From Calendula officinalis (lineage: Eukaryota > Streptophyta > Magnoliopsida > Asterales > Asteraceae), in assembly GCA_963853835.1 (NCBI GenBank), contig OY970835.1, forward strand, positions 30,144,047 to 30,208,046: a stretch of 64,000 nt of DNA, given 5' to 3'. The position numbers were made by a program, and so were the translations under genes. The notes beneath the pieces were generated by a model. It was not told where the DNA came from. It saw only the letters and a program-made list of their open reading frames with translations, and did no database searches. This document shows positions 12,939-24,200 of the stretch, piece after piece. Within the stretch, counting starts at the first letter, position 1; each line of letters begins with the position of its first letter.

Positions 12939-13313
12939 TTATCTTTATAAATATAATATTATACTATGACACTTTATATATTTATTTTAGATCTTTTGGC
13001 AATTCAAATATCAACAGTGGCATCCGAGTCGGCTTTTAGTACAAGCGGTCGCATATTAGATCCTTATCGAAGTAACTTGGCCACGCCGATCGTTGAGGCT
13101 TTAGTTTGCACTCAAGATTGGGTAAGAAAATCAAGGATGCCGATTGTGGATAATATTGAAGATATTTTACAAGATGATGATATCGCTAAAGGTAATACTT
13201 TTATTATAGTAACCAATTAATAATATTATACTAACTTCCAAGTTGCAACTTTGTTTTGTTTCCGGTTTATATTAGAGTTGGAAGAAGAATTACGCAAGGA
13301 GAAAAGAAATTGA
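10394..13313 (+). pseudogene. hAT transposase (BED zinc finger / RNase H-like / hAT dimerisation), inactivated
   Basis: Proposed exon 1 is 10394-10426 (MENWQNTQETQ, donor GTAAGT). Exon 2 starts at 10900 after an AG whose upstream alternative would hit a stop. It reads an acidic linker and a BED-type zinc finger (CWKKF, CLFC, HIPIC). Later segments give TGTWTSS, ITVDNATSNDKAM, IRCMTHILNLIV and CPTRWNSTYELL (RNase H-like core), and near the 3' end QISTVASESAFSTSGRILD (dimerisation region). Introns are likely at 12078-12152, about 12854-12991 and about 13193-13274. Lesions: an extra A in an A9 run near 11217, in-frame TGA near 11427 and 11693, an extra T near 12164, and a shift near 12560. No functional protein is expected. 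Confidence 0.9.
12869..12934. repeat. (AT)n microsatellite
   Basis: About 33 uninterrupted AT repeats inside the second-last intron of the hAT transposase. Confidence 0.97.
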
Positions 13314-13464
13314 GATTGATGGTGTTTGAAATTGAATATTTTTTTGGTGAATCGTTTGAAAGTTTGATGTATTTTATTTCGTATTATTCTTGCTGTTTTG
13401 TGATTGAATATTGCTCGGTTATGTTAGAATTGAATTTTTCTTGGTGTTTTAAAAAACTGTGTTA

Positions 13465-13749
13465 GTGCAGCAAAAAAACTGCAGAAAACTGCAGTAAAAT
13501 AGCAGCAAAAAAACTGCAAAAAAAGCAGTAACAAAACAGCAGTAAAAAACTGCAGTAAAAAACTGCAGTAAAAAATTGGTAAAACTACAGTAAAAACTTA
13601 CTAAAAAAACTGCAGTAAAAACTTAGAGTAAAAAACTGCAGTAGAAGCCTGCAGTAAATATGCAGTATAAAAAAACATTAAAAAACCTGCACAGAAAATG
13701 CAGCAAAAATCTGCAGAAAAATACTCGATAAATAGCAGAAAAAGGGCAC
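13465..13749. repeat. degenerate A-rich CTGCAG minisatellite
   Basis: An array of imperfect units of the form AAAAACTGCAGTA, about 12-16 bp each, occupying the stretch between the transposase stop and the right subterminal CCGGTT region of the hAT element. It has no coding potential. Confidence 0.85.
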
Positions 13750-14172
13750 AGAAACCATGCGGGTTTACCGGTTTTGGAACCGCCTGAAACCCGACCCGGC
13801 CCGGCACCGAACCGGCTAAACCGGTCCGGTTTCCGGTCTTTAAATTCTCAGTTTTTGGGGAACCGGGTTTACCGGTTCCGGTCCGGTTCCGGGCACACCC
13901 CTATTAAGCATGACAGTGTTAATATTAAAGTCTAGACACTTAAACCATTGTTTTCAAGTTCCGATTATCCACCAGAAATTCATTCTTGCAACAAAAAAAA
14001 CTATCAAATGATTCAAGTCGATCAACAATAAAAAAAGCCAGTTATCAATATAAAAATCCAGTAACTGATTACAACGCAACACTATTTCTAACCGTGCAAT
14101 AACACGACTCAAAAAGTGACAAGATATTAATTATACTTGACCGAAACTGATAAAAAAGACAAGATACGTGAC

Positions 14173-14858
14173 TCACTGATCTCCTGGTAGATTCTTGATG
14201 ATATCAGAATCACCTGCATCAATGATACTTAGGCAAGACACACGAAAATACTTTCCACAAGCAGTTCCAAGATCAACATTGTCTACACATAAATACATGT
14301 AAATAACAAACAAAATCAGCAAACGGAAACCAAAAACCAAAAATCTTATTTATTAATTCTAGTTTTAATTTTAATTGATATTGCACTTACTTCCATTGTA
14401 ATGGTGAACGCCAACCTTGGCAAGCATAGCATAGTACTCGATCTCGGATTTCCTTAAAGGCGGGCAATTGTTTGAAATAATTATCAATTTACCTACAATT
14501 CATGTTAATTACACAACAAATTAAGTCCCACTAAACAACGCAAAATCAAAATGAGTTAACGTAAAACGTAAGCTTGATTATTAGGATTATGTATCATTTG
14601 TATAAAATGTAAATCCAGCTTACCTTTAGAGCTCCTGAGGGACTCGAGCACGGTCTTGTAACCAAGAGTGTACTTTCCACTCTTCATTACAAGAGCCAAC
14701 CTATTGTTGATGCTTTCATGAGTCTTCTTCTGCAAATTTAAACACCTCAAACAATTATAAAAAATGCTTGTGAAAAATACAAATAAATTGGCCATTTATA
14801 TACAGAAAAATGATAGATATGCAATGCAGTGATGTACCGTCTTCTTTCCTGATACCAT
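14173..14858 (-). CDS. RPL30: 60S ribosomal protein L30 (eL30)
   Basis: Four coding exons: 14858-14838, 14729-14624, 14492-14391 and 14282-14173, all with GT-AG junctions in frame. They join into a 112-residue protein, the usual eL30 length. Key segments are MVSGKKTKKTHESINNRL (1-18), KSGKYTLGYK (23-32), IISNNCPPLRKSEIEYYAML (47-66), VGVHHYNGNN (69-78) and CGKYFRVSCLSI (85-96). eL30 is a small L7Ae-family RNA-binding protein of the large cytosolic ribosomal subunit. A further non-coding 5' exon probably lies at about 15567-15517: it ends CTCGTTCGCAG before GTATG, and an acceptor GTGCAAG lies just 5' of GAGCTACAATGG. The gene looks fully intact and is the best-supported functional gene here. 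Many plants carry several RPL30 paralogues. Confidence 0.96.
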
Positions 14859-15516
14859 TGTAGCTCCTTGCACAACAACTACACATTTTCATGAATATCA
14901 AATTAGAACAAAATCTAATTCAATACAATGTCACCTTGAATATACAAATATTTATATGTTAAGAATCTTTAAACCATGAGTCAGATGAATTAGAACAGGG
15001 ATATAACTCAATCATATATAAAATGCAAAATTTCAAATCTACATACAGTATAATATCACCTTATATATAAACCAATTTCAGTTTTTCTTAATTGTTTAGA
15101 AGATCAATTTATGTTTGAAACATGATTCAAATGTAGTAAAACAAGAATGCAGAATTTTAAAACTAAATCAACACAATGTCACCTTGTATATGCTAAATTC
15201 AGTATTTAATTTATTTAGTAGCCCATGCGTATGTTTAAAACATGTTCCAAAATTGAACCTCGGAGATAGCAACAAACGTGATATTAAGATCGAGGTCAGC
15301 ATAATTAAAACACTAATTCTCTGAGCTAGTTTACATAATCGAATTGGCGAAATATCACACAACAAAGAGGATAAACCCTACCGTTTACAAAAAAATCACT
15401 AGAAAATGACAATCGAGTTTTGGTTTAATCTAACAATAATATGACAACTCAAAGTTGTTACTTAGCGGAGCGATCGAATATATAACAAATGGTTGTTTTT
15501 GGTAGAGAAAACATAC

Positions 15517-15650
15517 CTGCGAACGAGCAAGAGTTGCTCCGGCGCGATTCAGTTGAAGGAGGAGGAAGTAAAACCCTAATTCCGATCCGCAGTCTATATA
15601 CTCGTTTATCATTGGGCTGGGCTTATGAACGAAGAGACATGTGGGCTCTC
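15517..15650 (-). promoter_or_regulatory. RPL30 promoter and non-coding first exon (telo-box, site II motifs, TATA)
   Basis: Reading toward the gene (minus): three TGGGCT site-II-like motifs (plus 15642-15647, 15618-15623, 15613-15618), a TATATA at about 15595-15600, then a telo-box AAACCCTAA (plus 15571-15579) near the expected start. Telo-box plus site II is the well-known pairing in plant ribosomal-protein promoters, used for coordinated expression in dividing cells. The leader intron donor is at 15516. Start-site position is inferred from the TATA spacing. Confidence 0.8.
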
Positions 15651-15659
15651 TTTGATGGA

Positions 15660-16357
15660 TACACAAATTATTATTTTGATCAATTTCTAAACGTGTTTTG
15701 ACAACTGTATTTGTTGAGTATAAAAGAGAATCAGAAGTTATTTTATTATAGATTTTGTTAACTATCTTCTTAAGAACAGGGAGCTGATTCGTAAAGAGTA
15801 TTTTTTTATTCATACAGAATAATTTTATATTAAAAGATAATTATACCCTTTCTTTTCTTTTATCACATTTTGCATTTTACCCTCTTATACTAAAACTTTT
15901 TCTCACCATTTGCTCTTTTCTTATACATTTCTTCACTTCTTTTTTTTTTTTTTTTGCAGGTTAACATATCATTTAATCCATTCCCCTTTTAACGTAATAT
16001 TTCATTTAAATGATTTTTTTATTAATTTAAACCATATAACATATGCAAGCAAAATAGATTAATAAGCTTGAATTTGGAGCTTATTAACGGGGCTTATAAG
16101 CTTATTAGTTTATTAAGCTCCAAATAAGCTTGAATTTGGAGCTTAATAAGTTAATAAGCTCGTAAGCCCCCGTTAATAAGCTTTCTCAAACATGCCCTTA
16201 AAGCTATAGTTAACAATAATAACGTACAATTATTAAAATATAACTACTTGAGATAGTTAGTGAAATTCATGGGCTAGTTTTTTATGGTTAATGTATCTAT
16301 TGGTTTCTTATTGTTCTTGGAAACTTGATAGTTAATATTCATCACTGCAATAATGAT
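15660..16357. other. intergenic DNA with a fold-back repeat
   Basis: AT-rich spacer. At 16079-16110 and about 16151-16181 lie inverted arms (GCTTATTAACGGGG-type and complement), with GCTTGAATTTGGAGCTTA repeated between. This looks like a small palindromic MITE remnant, but I could not fix target duplications. No gene was seen. Confidence 0.45.
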
Positions 16358-16362
16358 AAACT

Positions 16363-16547
16363 TAATGGAATGTATTCCTTGAATATTATTGAGTACAATA
16401 CAGCCTATAAATACACAGTACAATGTATGGCAATTACCAAGATTAAGCCATAATTCTAGCCTCTAAATATTCTATACTAATTAACAATTATTCACTAAAT
16501 AATAACCGACAATTAAATATTAACATATTTAATTATATTGTCTAACA
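16363..16547 (-). repeat. 3' LTR of Copia-B
   Basis: A 185-bp LTR running TGTTAGACAATATAATT to CATTCCATTA on the minus strand, so it ends TA rather than CA. It contains 17 bp not present in the partner LTR. Confidence 0.92.
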
Positions 16548-16559
16548 CACCCCCTCAGT

Positions 16560-19500
16560 TGAAGCGGGAGGAGGGCGAACGCTGAGACTGTCTCTAAAGT
16601 CTTCAAATAATATCAACGGAAGCCTCTTTGTGAAAATATCGGCAGTCTGGTGTCGAGATGGAACATGTAATACGCGCACTTCACCGCGTGCAACTTTTTC
16701 TCAAACAAAATGTATATCCATCTCAATATGTTTTGTACGTTGATGTTGAACTGGATTGCCTGATAAATAGATAGCACTGATATTATCACAATAGACCAAC
16801 GTAGCTTTCTGAATAGGACAGTGAAGTTCGACTAATAGATTTCGTAACCAACACGATTCCGAGACTACGTTAGCCACACCACGATACTCTGACTCGGCGC
16901 TTGATCGAGAGAGAGTTGACTGCCGTTTGGATGACCACGAGAGTAAATTGTCACCCATGAAAACGCAATACCCAGAAGTTGACCGTCGGGTATCTGGACA
17001 TCCTGCCCAATGTGCATCAGTATAAGATACAAGAGTAGATATCATGGATGGATAAAGATGAAGGCCATGGGACATCGTCCCTTTGACATATCGGACAACC
17101 CGTTTCAAAGCATGTATATGTATCTCCATGGGTTGGTGCATGAATAAGCAAATTTGCTGAACAGCGTAGGAAATATCTGGTCGTGTAAACGTCAAATACT
17201 GTAGAGCCCCGACAAGGCTTCTATATAATGACGATTCCGAACATGGGACATCAGAAAGTGCACTAAGTTTCTGTTTTGTATCAACTGTGGTAGAGGACGG
17301 CTTACATGCCGACATGCCTGCACGTTCAATGATATCTTCAGCATATTTCCGTTGTGATAAGAAAAGACCACCTGCATGACGAACAACAGCAATACCCAAA
17401 AAATAATGCAAAGGACCTAGATCCTTCATAGCAAATTCGGCGCTGAGTAGAGACATAATAGATGTTCGTAGAGCAGTAGAAGAGGCAGTTAAAATGATAT
17501 CATCAACGTACAGGAGGAGATAAGCGATGTATGTTCCACGTTTAAAAATAAATAATGAGTTATCTGACTTACTATTTTTTAAACCAATATTAGATACATA
17601 GTCAGCAAATCGTCGATACCAGGCCCTTGGGGCTTGTTTAAGTCCATACAAAGACTTTTTCAAACGGCAAACGTGATCAGGTAATTGAGAATCTCGATAT
17701 TCCAGTGGTTGATGCATATACACCGTCTCATGTAAGTCACCATGTAAAAAGGCATTTTTTACATCTAGTTGGAGAAGGTCCCACTTTTTAGATAAAGCAA
17801 GACTAAGAACCGTGCGGATTGTGACCGGTTTAACCACAGGGTTGAACGTTTCCCCACAATCAATGCCCACTTGTTGCGTTTTTCCATCACCTACAAGACG
17901 AGCCTTATAGCGTGCAAAAGAGCCATCTGCATTAAAATTATGAGCAAAAATCCACATAGACCGAATAATGTTAGCATTAGATGGACGGGGCACCAACTCC
18001 CACGTCTTATTTTTAATAAGAGCATTAAATTCGTCATCCATGGCCATTTTCCAATTTGGGTCACGAAGGGCAGAACCGAATTTTTTGGAATAGGAGACCG
18101 AGTAGCCGTGGTATGTAGAGAAATGATTTTCTTGTTTTTCACGATTCCGTGTTGGCTACGAGTGACCGGTCTTTGGCGAGGTGAGGACGGTGGGTGGTGC
18201 GGCGGAGCAGTAAGGGTGGGCTCCGGTTGAGAGGCCAACGGTGGTGGATCTGGAGGATTAATCGTGGCAGCCGGCCCAGAGGAAGGAGGCATCATTGGAC
18301 TAGGCGGATGGGGAGCAGGCCCAGAATCAGTCCGTAAAGGACTTGGGGGCGGCGAAGCATGAGGCCTAGAGGTGTTCATGGGCTGAATAGTGGACTACTG
18401 ATTTTGAGTGTTGGGCTCAATATCATTGGGCAAATCTGAAAGAGATACTGGATTAAGGAAATCGTAAGAATGACCAGTGGGAATAAATAAAGAAGAAAAA
18501 GGAAATTTGTGTTCGTCAAAAAGAACGTGCCTACATATAATAATTTTTCGAGAAGAAATATCATAACATTTATAACCACGATGATTTGTGGGATAGCCCA
18601 AAAAGACACACGGAGTTGTGCGAGGTTGAAGTTTATGGATAGTGGTAGAGGGGTAAAGGGGAAAACACAAACACCCAAACACTTTGAGATGTGAATATGA
18701 TGGTTCTTTTTGAAAAAGAATGTTAGTAGGGGAATGAAAATTAATGGTTTTTGAGGGAAGAATGTTAAGTAAGTATGTGGCCATGTTTAGGGCATGATGC
18801 CAAAATGTAGATGGTAGAGAAGCATGAAAAAGAAGAGTACGTACCATATTATTAATAGTACGAATTTTTCGTTCCGATTTACCATTTTGAGATGATGAAT
18901 AAGGACACGAAAATCTTAGAAAGATGCCATGTTCTTTACAAAAATCGCAAAATTGTTTGTTATCAAATTCCCTACCATTATCACATTGGATATTTTTAAT
19001 GTTCATTTCAAAATGAGTACGAACATAGACACTAAATTGAAGTAGGGTGGCAAAAACTTGTGATTTTTTAGAAAGAGGGAAAATCCACAAATAATTAGAA
19101 TAATCATCTACCACAACTAAATAATAACGGTGCCCAACCGAACTCAAAATCGGAGATGTCCAAATATCACAATGTAAAATATCAAAAGGTTTCAAAGTAG
19201 TAGAAATAGAATCAACAAAAGGCAATTTAATGTGTTTCCCAAGAGGACACGAATAACAAAGATTAGTATCACAAGATGGAACACATTCAATGTGTTTGTT
19301 TTTCTTGAGTTTAGCTAGGATAGGAGCACCTGGATGACCTAAACGATCATGCCAAAGAGCCGGTGCGATAGCTGCAAAGACTTTATTTTGAACCGGAGTG
19401 GTGATAGGATAAAGATCCCCTTCACTGTTACATCTCATGATTTGCTTGCCCGTCTGAAATTCCTTCACAGAAAACCCAAAAGGATCAAATTCAACATAAA

Positions 19501-20843
19501 CATAATTATCAATAGCAAACTTACGAACATACACCAAATTTTTAATATGTTTAGGTGCATGAAGAATATTTTTAAGAGTCAATGGTGGAAGAGGGGGAGG
19601 TAAATACGAGTTACCATAGCCATGGATGGGAATGGATTGACCATTACCAACTTTGATACCATCATTTTTGCTCATATTAAAATAAGACGTAAGATTACCG
19701 TTAGAGGAGGTCATATGCGATGTAGCGCCCGTATCTATGTACCAACTCGGATCCGGAGGTGTGAGACCCAATGTGTGCATTGCCGCCTCAATATCAGTGT
19801 GGGATGGTTGTTCGGTTGCTGTGTACGCCTGAGGTCGGGGCCCCAAAATACCCGGACTGGGCTGAGGTGGGCGAGGAGCATAAGTGGGCCTGGACCAGCC
19901 GGCAGTAGGGTATGGGCAAGGGGGTAAAGCCCACTGACCAAAAGGCCAGCCCCCCCAACGGTTGTTGTGGACTGTTTGAACCCCACTGAGAAGGTGTCTG
20001 CCCAGTTTTTCCATGACCACCACTGGACGTATTTTTTCCATTTCTACCTCCATTTATATTGGAAATGCGCCCCTTACTGTTGTTGTTGCGAGATGGATTA
20101 GTTTTACCACCCTTTGGAGTACGGTGTTGGGAGTGATCGGGTGCAGAGTCATCAACATGAGAGGTAACCAGGGCCGAATTCGATGACCCTGGTAATTTCT
20201 TAGCGAGGCCGGCTTCTTCCAACACAAGCATCGAGCGGGCCTTGTAGTAAGGTGGAAGCGGTTCACTTTGGCGCAACAAAGTTCCGACGCCATTGTAAGC
20301 TTCCGAGAGTCCCGCAACCATTTGTAACACGAGACGATTGTTAGTGACCGGTGCGCCAACACTTTTCAGTTGATCGGCCAACATCTTAAGACGTTGACAG
20401 TAAGCCGATGCATTCGGGAAATCCTCCATAGCCGTATTGGAGAATTCTTGTTCAAGAGTAACAGCCCGAGAGGTTTTGTTATCTTGAAAAATATCCCGTA
20501 AGCGTTCCCAAGCTTCCTGTGCAGTCGACCCAGGTTCAAGAATGGTGTTGAGCAGATCTTCCGAGATCGTGGCATAAATCCACTTTAGAACAGTGGCATC
20601 GACGGTCATCCACTCATCCTTTTCGTCATCAGTAGCCGGTGGTACAGTTTTGGACGATGGGATGATATGGTTTAGCACCCGATTCGATCGAGCATGGATT
20701 TGAAAAAGTTCTGCCTAAGTGGCGTATTGAACGTTCTCCATGTCAAGAACAATCGGGATGTTATGCTTAATGTTGGAAACATTAAGAGAGGTGGAGGAAA
20801 TAGAAGAGGTTGAAGATGAAGTAGCCTTAGCGGTGGTGCTCAT
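16560..20843 (-). pseudogene. Gag-Pol polyprotein of Copia-B, multiply interrupted
   Basis: The natural ATG is at 20843 (MSTTAKATSSS). An in-frame TAG at 20715-20717 interrupts gag in a YAT*AELFQ context, probably from TGG. Gag continues as VLNHIIPSSKTV, WIYATISEDLL and LQMVAGLSEAY, and shifts frame near 19945. The next frame holds protease WYIDTGATSHMTS, pre-integrase WHDRLGHPG and integrase (DILHCDIWTSP, IQCDNGREFDN), and ends near 18395. Reverse transcriptase and RNase H follow (QLDVKNAFLHGDL, LYVDDIILT, YTDAHWAGC, SSAESEYRG), to a premature TGA at 16701-16703. A readable EKVARGEVRVL tail lies beyond it. I see no CCHC zinc knuckle between the gag core and the protease. Confidence 0.92.
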
Positions 20844-20951
20844 GGCTGCCGGCGACTGATTTTAGGGTGTAAGGAAAAAAAGCGGCTAGAGTGGTGCTAG
20901 GGTAGTTTGCGGAAGAGTGAGAGAGAGATTACACCTAGGCTTCTGATACCA

Positions 20952-21119
20952 TAATGGAATGTATTCCTTGAATATTATTGAGTACAATACAGCCTATAAA
21001 TACACAGTACAATGTATGGCCATAATTCTAGCCTCTAAATATTCTATACTAATTAACAATTATTCACTAAATAATAACCGACAATTAAATATTAACATAT
21101 TTAATTATATTGTCTAACA
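20952..21119 (-). repeat. 5' LTR of Copia-B
   Basis: A 168-bp LTR matching 16363-16547 apart from a 17-bp deletion. It is adjacent to the primer-binding site at 20938-20951. Confidence 0.92.
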
Positions 21120-21225
21120 AAACTGATCACATTTTGTCCTTTGATACATCATCTCTACTAGTCTACAACTAAGCAACTAACATTACATTACATTAATTTA
21201 AAACAATATACAATTAAACCCTTAA

Positions 21226-24200
21226 TCAACTCTCATCATCCAAATCAAAAGACTGTCTTCTCCTTAACGACTCAAGAACAGCAGCCGACCGACACTTATG
21301 TTTAGTCAAACCACCGGTTGTTGACTTAAGTTTAGGCACATTCATGGCACTTAGGCTCGGTGTGCCCGCACCCTGGTTCACGTCTCTCAGAACCGATTTA
21401 GCCGTTGCTGCAGCCAATGCACCCGCAACTGCTGACATCACTTTTGAGCTCGTGTTCACACTACTAACATTTATATTCACATTTGCACCATTCCCGACAG
21501 CTTCAGCAGCTGTTGATTTCACCTTCAGTGACTCGTATTTTTGTATGTCGTAAATGAGTTCTTTTTGTAGCTGTTTGAGGATTTCGTCGGTTTCATTTTT
21601 GTAATCTTTTAACAGGATTCTGAGACATTCCATTAGAGATCCTGAAAGCGGGCTGTTTTTGCTTTCGAGTAGACGTTTTAGTTCTATGAAAATTGGGATT
21701 GTGTTTTGGATTAAACCTTTTTTGACTGCTTGTGTTATAGCTCGTCCTTTAACGGTGTTTTCTGCACTTTCTTCTTCGATTTCTGACGATTCTAATGATG
21801 TTTTGTTAGTTGGGATTCTGAATTCTTTACATGAAAGAATCTGAAATGCATCCTGTTATTCAGAAGAGGATAACAAGTTATAACTTATAATAAAAGAATT
21901 AATAATTTAAAAAATGTTTAATATTTAATTACCTGTAAAACAGATTGGCTTGTAACATCGTCAATTTTGAGCATACCGTCAGATGCAGATGCTAAAATCT
22001 CTGCACAAACTTTTGCAAACGTTGCCAAAAGATGTTCGGGAGCCATTTGTTTCAGTGCATTCTTTGACTTCTTGACTTTTCATCATTACCTCTATAAAGA
22101 TTAGGAAAATAAACATTTTAACATATAAAAATAACGTGGGTGATCTTAATAATAAATGCTTGTTACCGAATGGAAATTCTTTTCGAGAATTCCCGTTGTT
22201 GCTCTGTCCAGTATGGGCATTACAGTCATTTAGCACAAAGATTGCTTCAACAAAGCTATTATAAGCTAAAAGTGGCGCTTTAACTGTCATAAAAAACAAG
22301 TCAGAACGCATGAGATTAAACATAAGCATGTGCATAATCAGCTAAATGTCATAAAATAACAATATACTCTGCACTTTTTATAACCAATGACTTGCTAAAG
22401 AAGTTTCACCACCTTTTAATATATTCCCAAAAAGAAAATCAGCAAGTTGTCTTATTTTCTCCGATTCATCAACAAGCGACAATAGAAACCGAAGAAAAAG
22501 CACACCTCTCCACTTCACATAATCCCGCTAAACAAATAAACAAGTTTATTAATTATTAAACTATTGCCATGTAATTAGCCTTAGAATTTGCAATATTATA
22601 AATTAATTTATGAATTTGTAAATGTAAATGTACCTGTAATAATCTGGAAAGAAGCGTGAACGTTTGTCTTCTAACCAATTCACAAGGATCACGAAGACAT
22701 TTTGTGATATTTGATATATAACTATTATTATTATAATATTCCAAGAAACAAATATCAGTGTTTTAAAATAATATATTATATATAAATAATGCATTTTTTT
22801 TTTTTTGTTAAAAAATAATGTATGCTAGACTTACCAATCAACTAAAGCAGTATATCGTACACAAAAATCAGCCATCATAACAACGATATTGTTACGAAGT
22901 GCTGCACTGTCACTTTTTTCCATTTCCTGCAGCAACAATGTTCAAATTATATAAAATTAATTAATTATATAAAAAACAGCCATCATTACATCACTAACCT
23001 GCACAAACAACGGTATATATCTCTTTGCAAGTTTATCATCAGCAAGACAAATTTTACCCATTGTTAACCAAGCTTGAATGTACAATGAAGGTGCAGTCTG
23101 CTTAAAAGACGCTTGTACCCCTGACAACTTCTTTAATTTCGGGTCAGAAATCCCCGATGTGATGATATTATGTAAAATCGGAACAATTGTTTTCAAATCA
23201 GCTGAAGGACAAACAATAACAAGTGATCCAATGGTGTAAACAGCAGTAACAGCTTGAGTTAATAATCTTGACATTATTGTTGATGATCTGTTACCCTTTC
23301 GGGTCCCACTTGTAGGTGTAATTAAGCTGCTATTTTTGTTTATTTCTGAGTTTTTTGTCATGTAGGTTTCAAGTGCTTTTGAAGCTTTTGAAAGTAGTTG
23401 GTCAACCCATTTGTTGACTAATGCATCGGCTTCTTCCTGGCTTTTAGCTTTTCGTTTGCATAATGTTCTGAGAGCTTTTACGTGAGCACTAACCCGATAT
23501 CATGTATATGTATTACACATAAGCCGTTGACTAGTCAAACCAATAAAAACTTTATTTTAAGAAATAAAAATAATTTTTTTCAAAGATACCTCCATAGAAT
23601 GCATGTTAAAATCCTCAATCCTTTTAAGCAAATTATGAGCTAAATCTGCAGCAGGTTCAGCAGGCAATTCAACAGAAACATTAGAAATCGTTTGCAAAAG
23701 GGCTACACCAGCCCAATCAACAGAATTAGATTCTAAATCTTCTCCATCTTTGTTTTCTTGCTCTCCAAGCAACCCGTTTGATGTTTCTTGCTTATCAAGA
23801 AGCTGCCAATGATGATACAAAAACTCCCAATCAACCGCTTTCAACAAGAATCCAGAAACTTCCGATAACAGAAACCACGCGCCAGCTGGCGCTGTCCACT
23901 TCTCAATCGGTTTGGAATCCTCTAACCACATTGACTCGGACTTTTTAATGATGTTTTGAAGTGAGCTTGCAATTTTGGGCTTGAGTTTCTTCTTCTTTCC
24001 AAGATTTGTGGATTTTTTTTTTACCCATGGTGCCACTTCACCGTTGCAGATTTCTTTTAGGAGACCCAAGACTCCATCCGGGTCGGGGGCCCGTGGGTCG
24101 GTAGATCTTGGATGCTTGTTTCTAAAGGTCTGCATATAATAACAAATGGTAAGAATAATAAATTAATAATTGTACCTTTATTTAATAATACTAGATGGAA

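Larger units (their letters stand above)
10013..13903 (+). mobile_element. hAT (Ac/Tam3-type) DNA transposon, decayed
   Basis: A 3891-bp element with short terminal inverted repeats TAGGGGTGTGC / GCACACCCCTA and a perfect 8-bp target duplication TTAAGCAT at 10005-10012 and 13904-13911. Both subterminal regions (about 10030-10200 and 13760-13895) are packed with CCGGTT, GGAACC and ACCGG words, the kind of repeated motif that hAT transposases bind. The interior encodes a BED-finger, RNase H-like, dimerisation-domain transposase that is now broken. The ends look functional, so it could be mobilised in trans. Confidence 0.95.
16363..21119 (-). mobile_element. Ty1/copia LTR retrotransposon (Copia-B)
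   Basis: The element is bounded by 5-bp target duplications AAACT (16358-16362 and 21120-21124). The left LTR is 16363-16547 (185 bp) and the right LTR 20952-21119 (168 bp). They are otherwise nearly identical, but the right one lacks 17 bp near 21020. On the minus strand the primer-binding site TGGTATCAGAAGCC follows the 5' LTR and a G-rich tract precedes the 3' LTR. It sits about 105 bp beyond the stop codon of CAP-D3 copy 1, in the same orientation. Confidence 0.95.

Noticed and set aside
15489..15701. 70-residue open frame on the plus strand at the RPL30 5' end
   Set aside because: It overlaps the RPL30 leader, telo-box and TATA on the opposite strand and shows no protein features.
1058..18379. 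Many 60-160 residue open frames opposite or out of frame with Copia coding regions
   Set aside because: They are shadows of Gag-Pol: the sense frame carries all recognisable motifs and the others do not.
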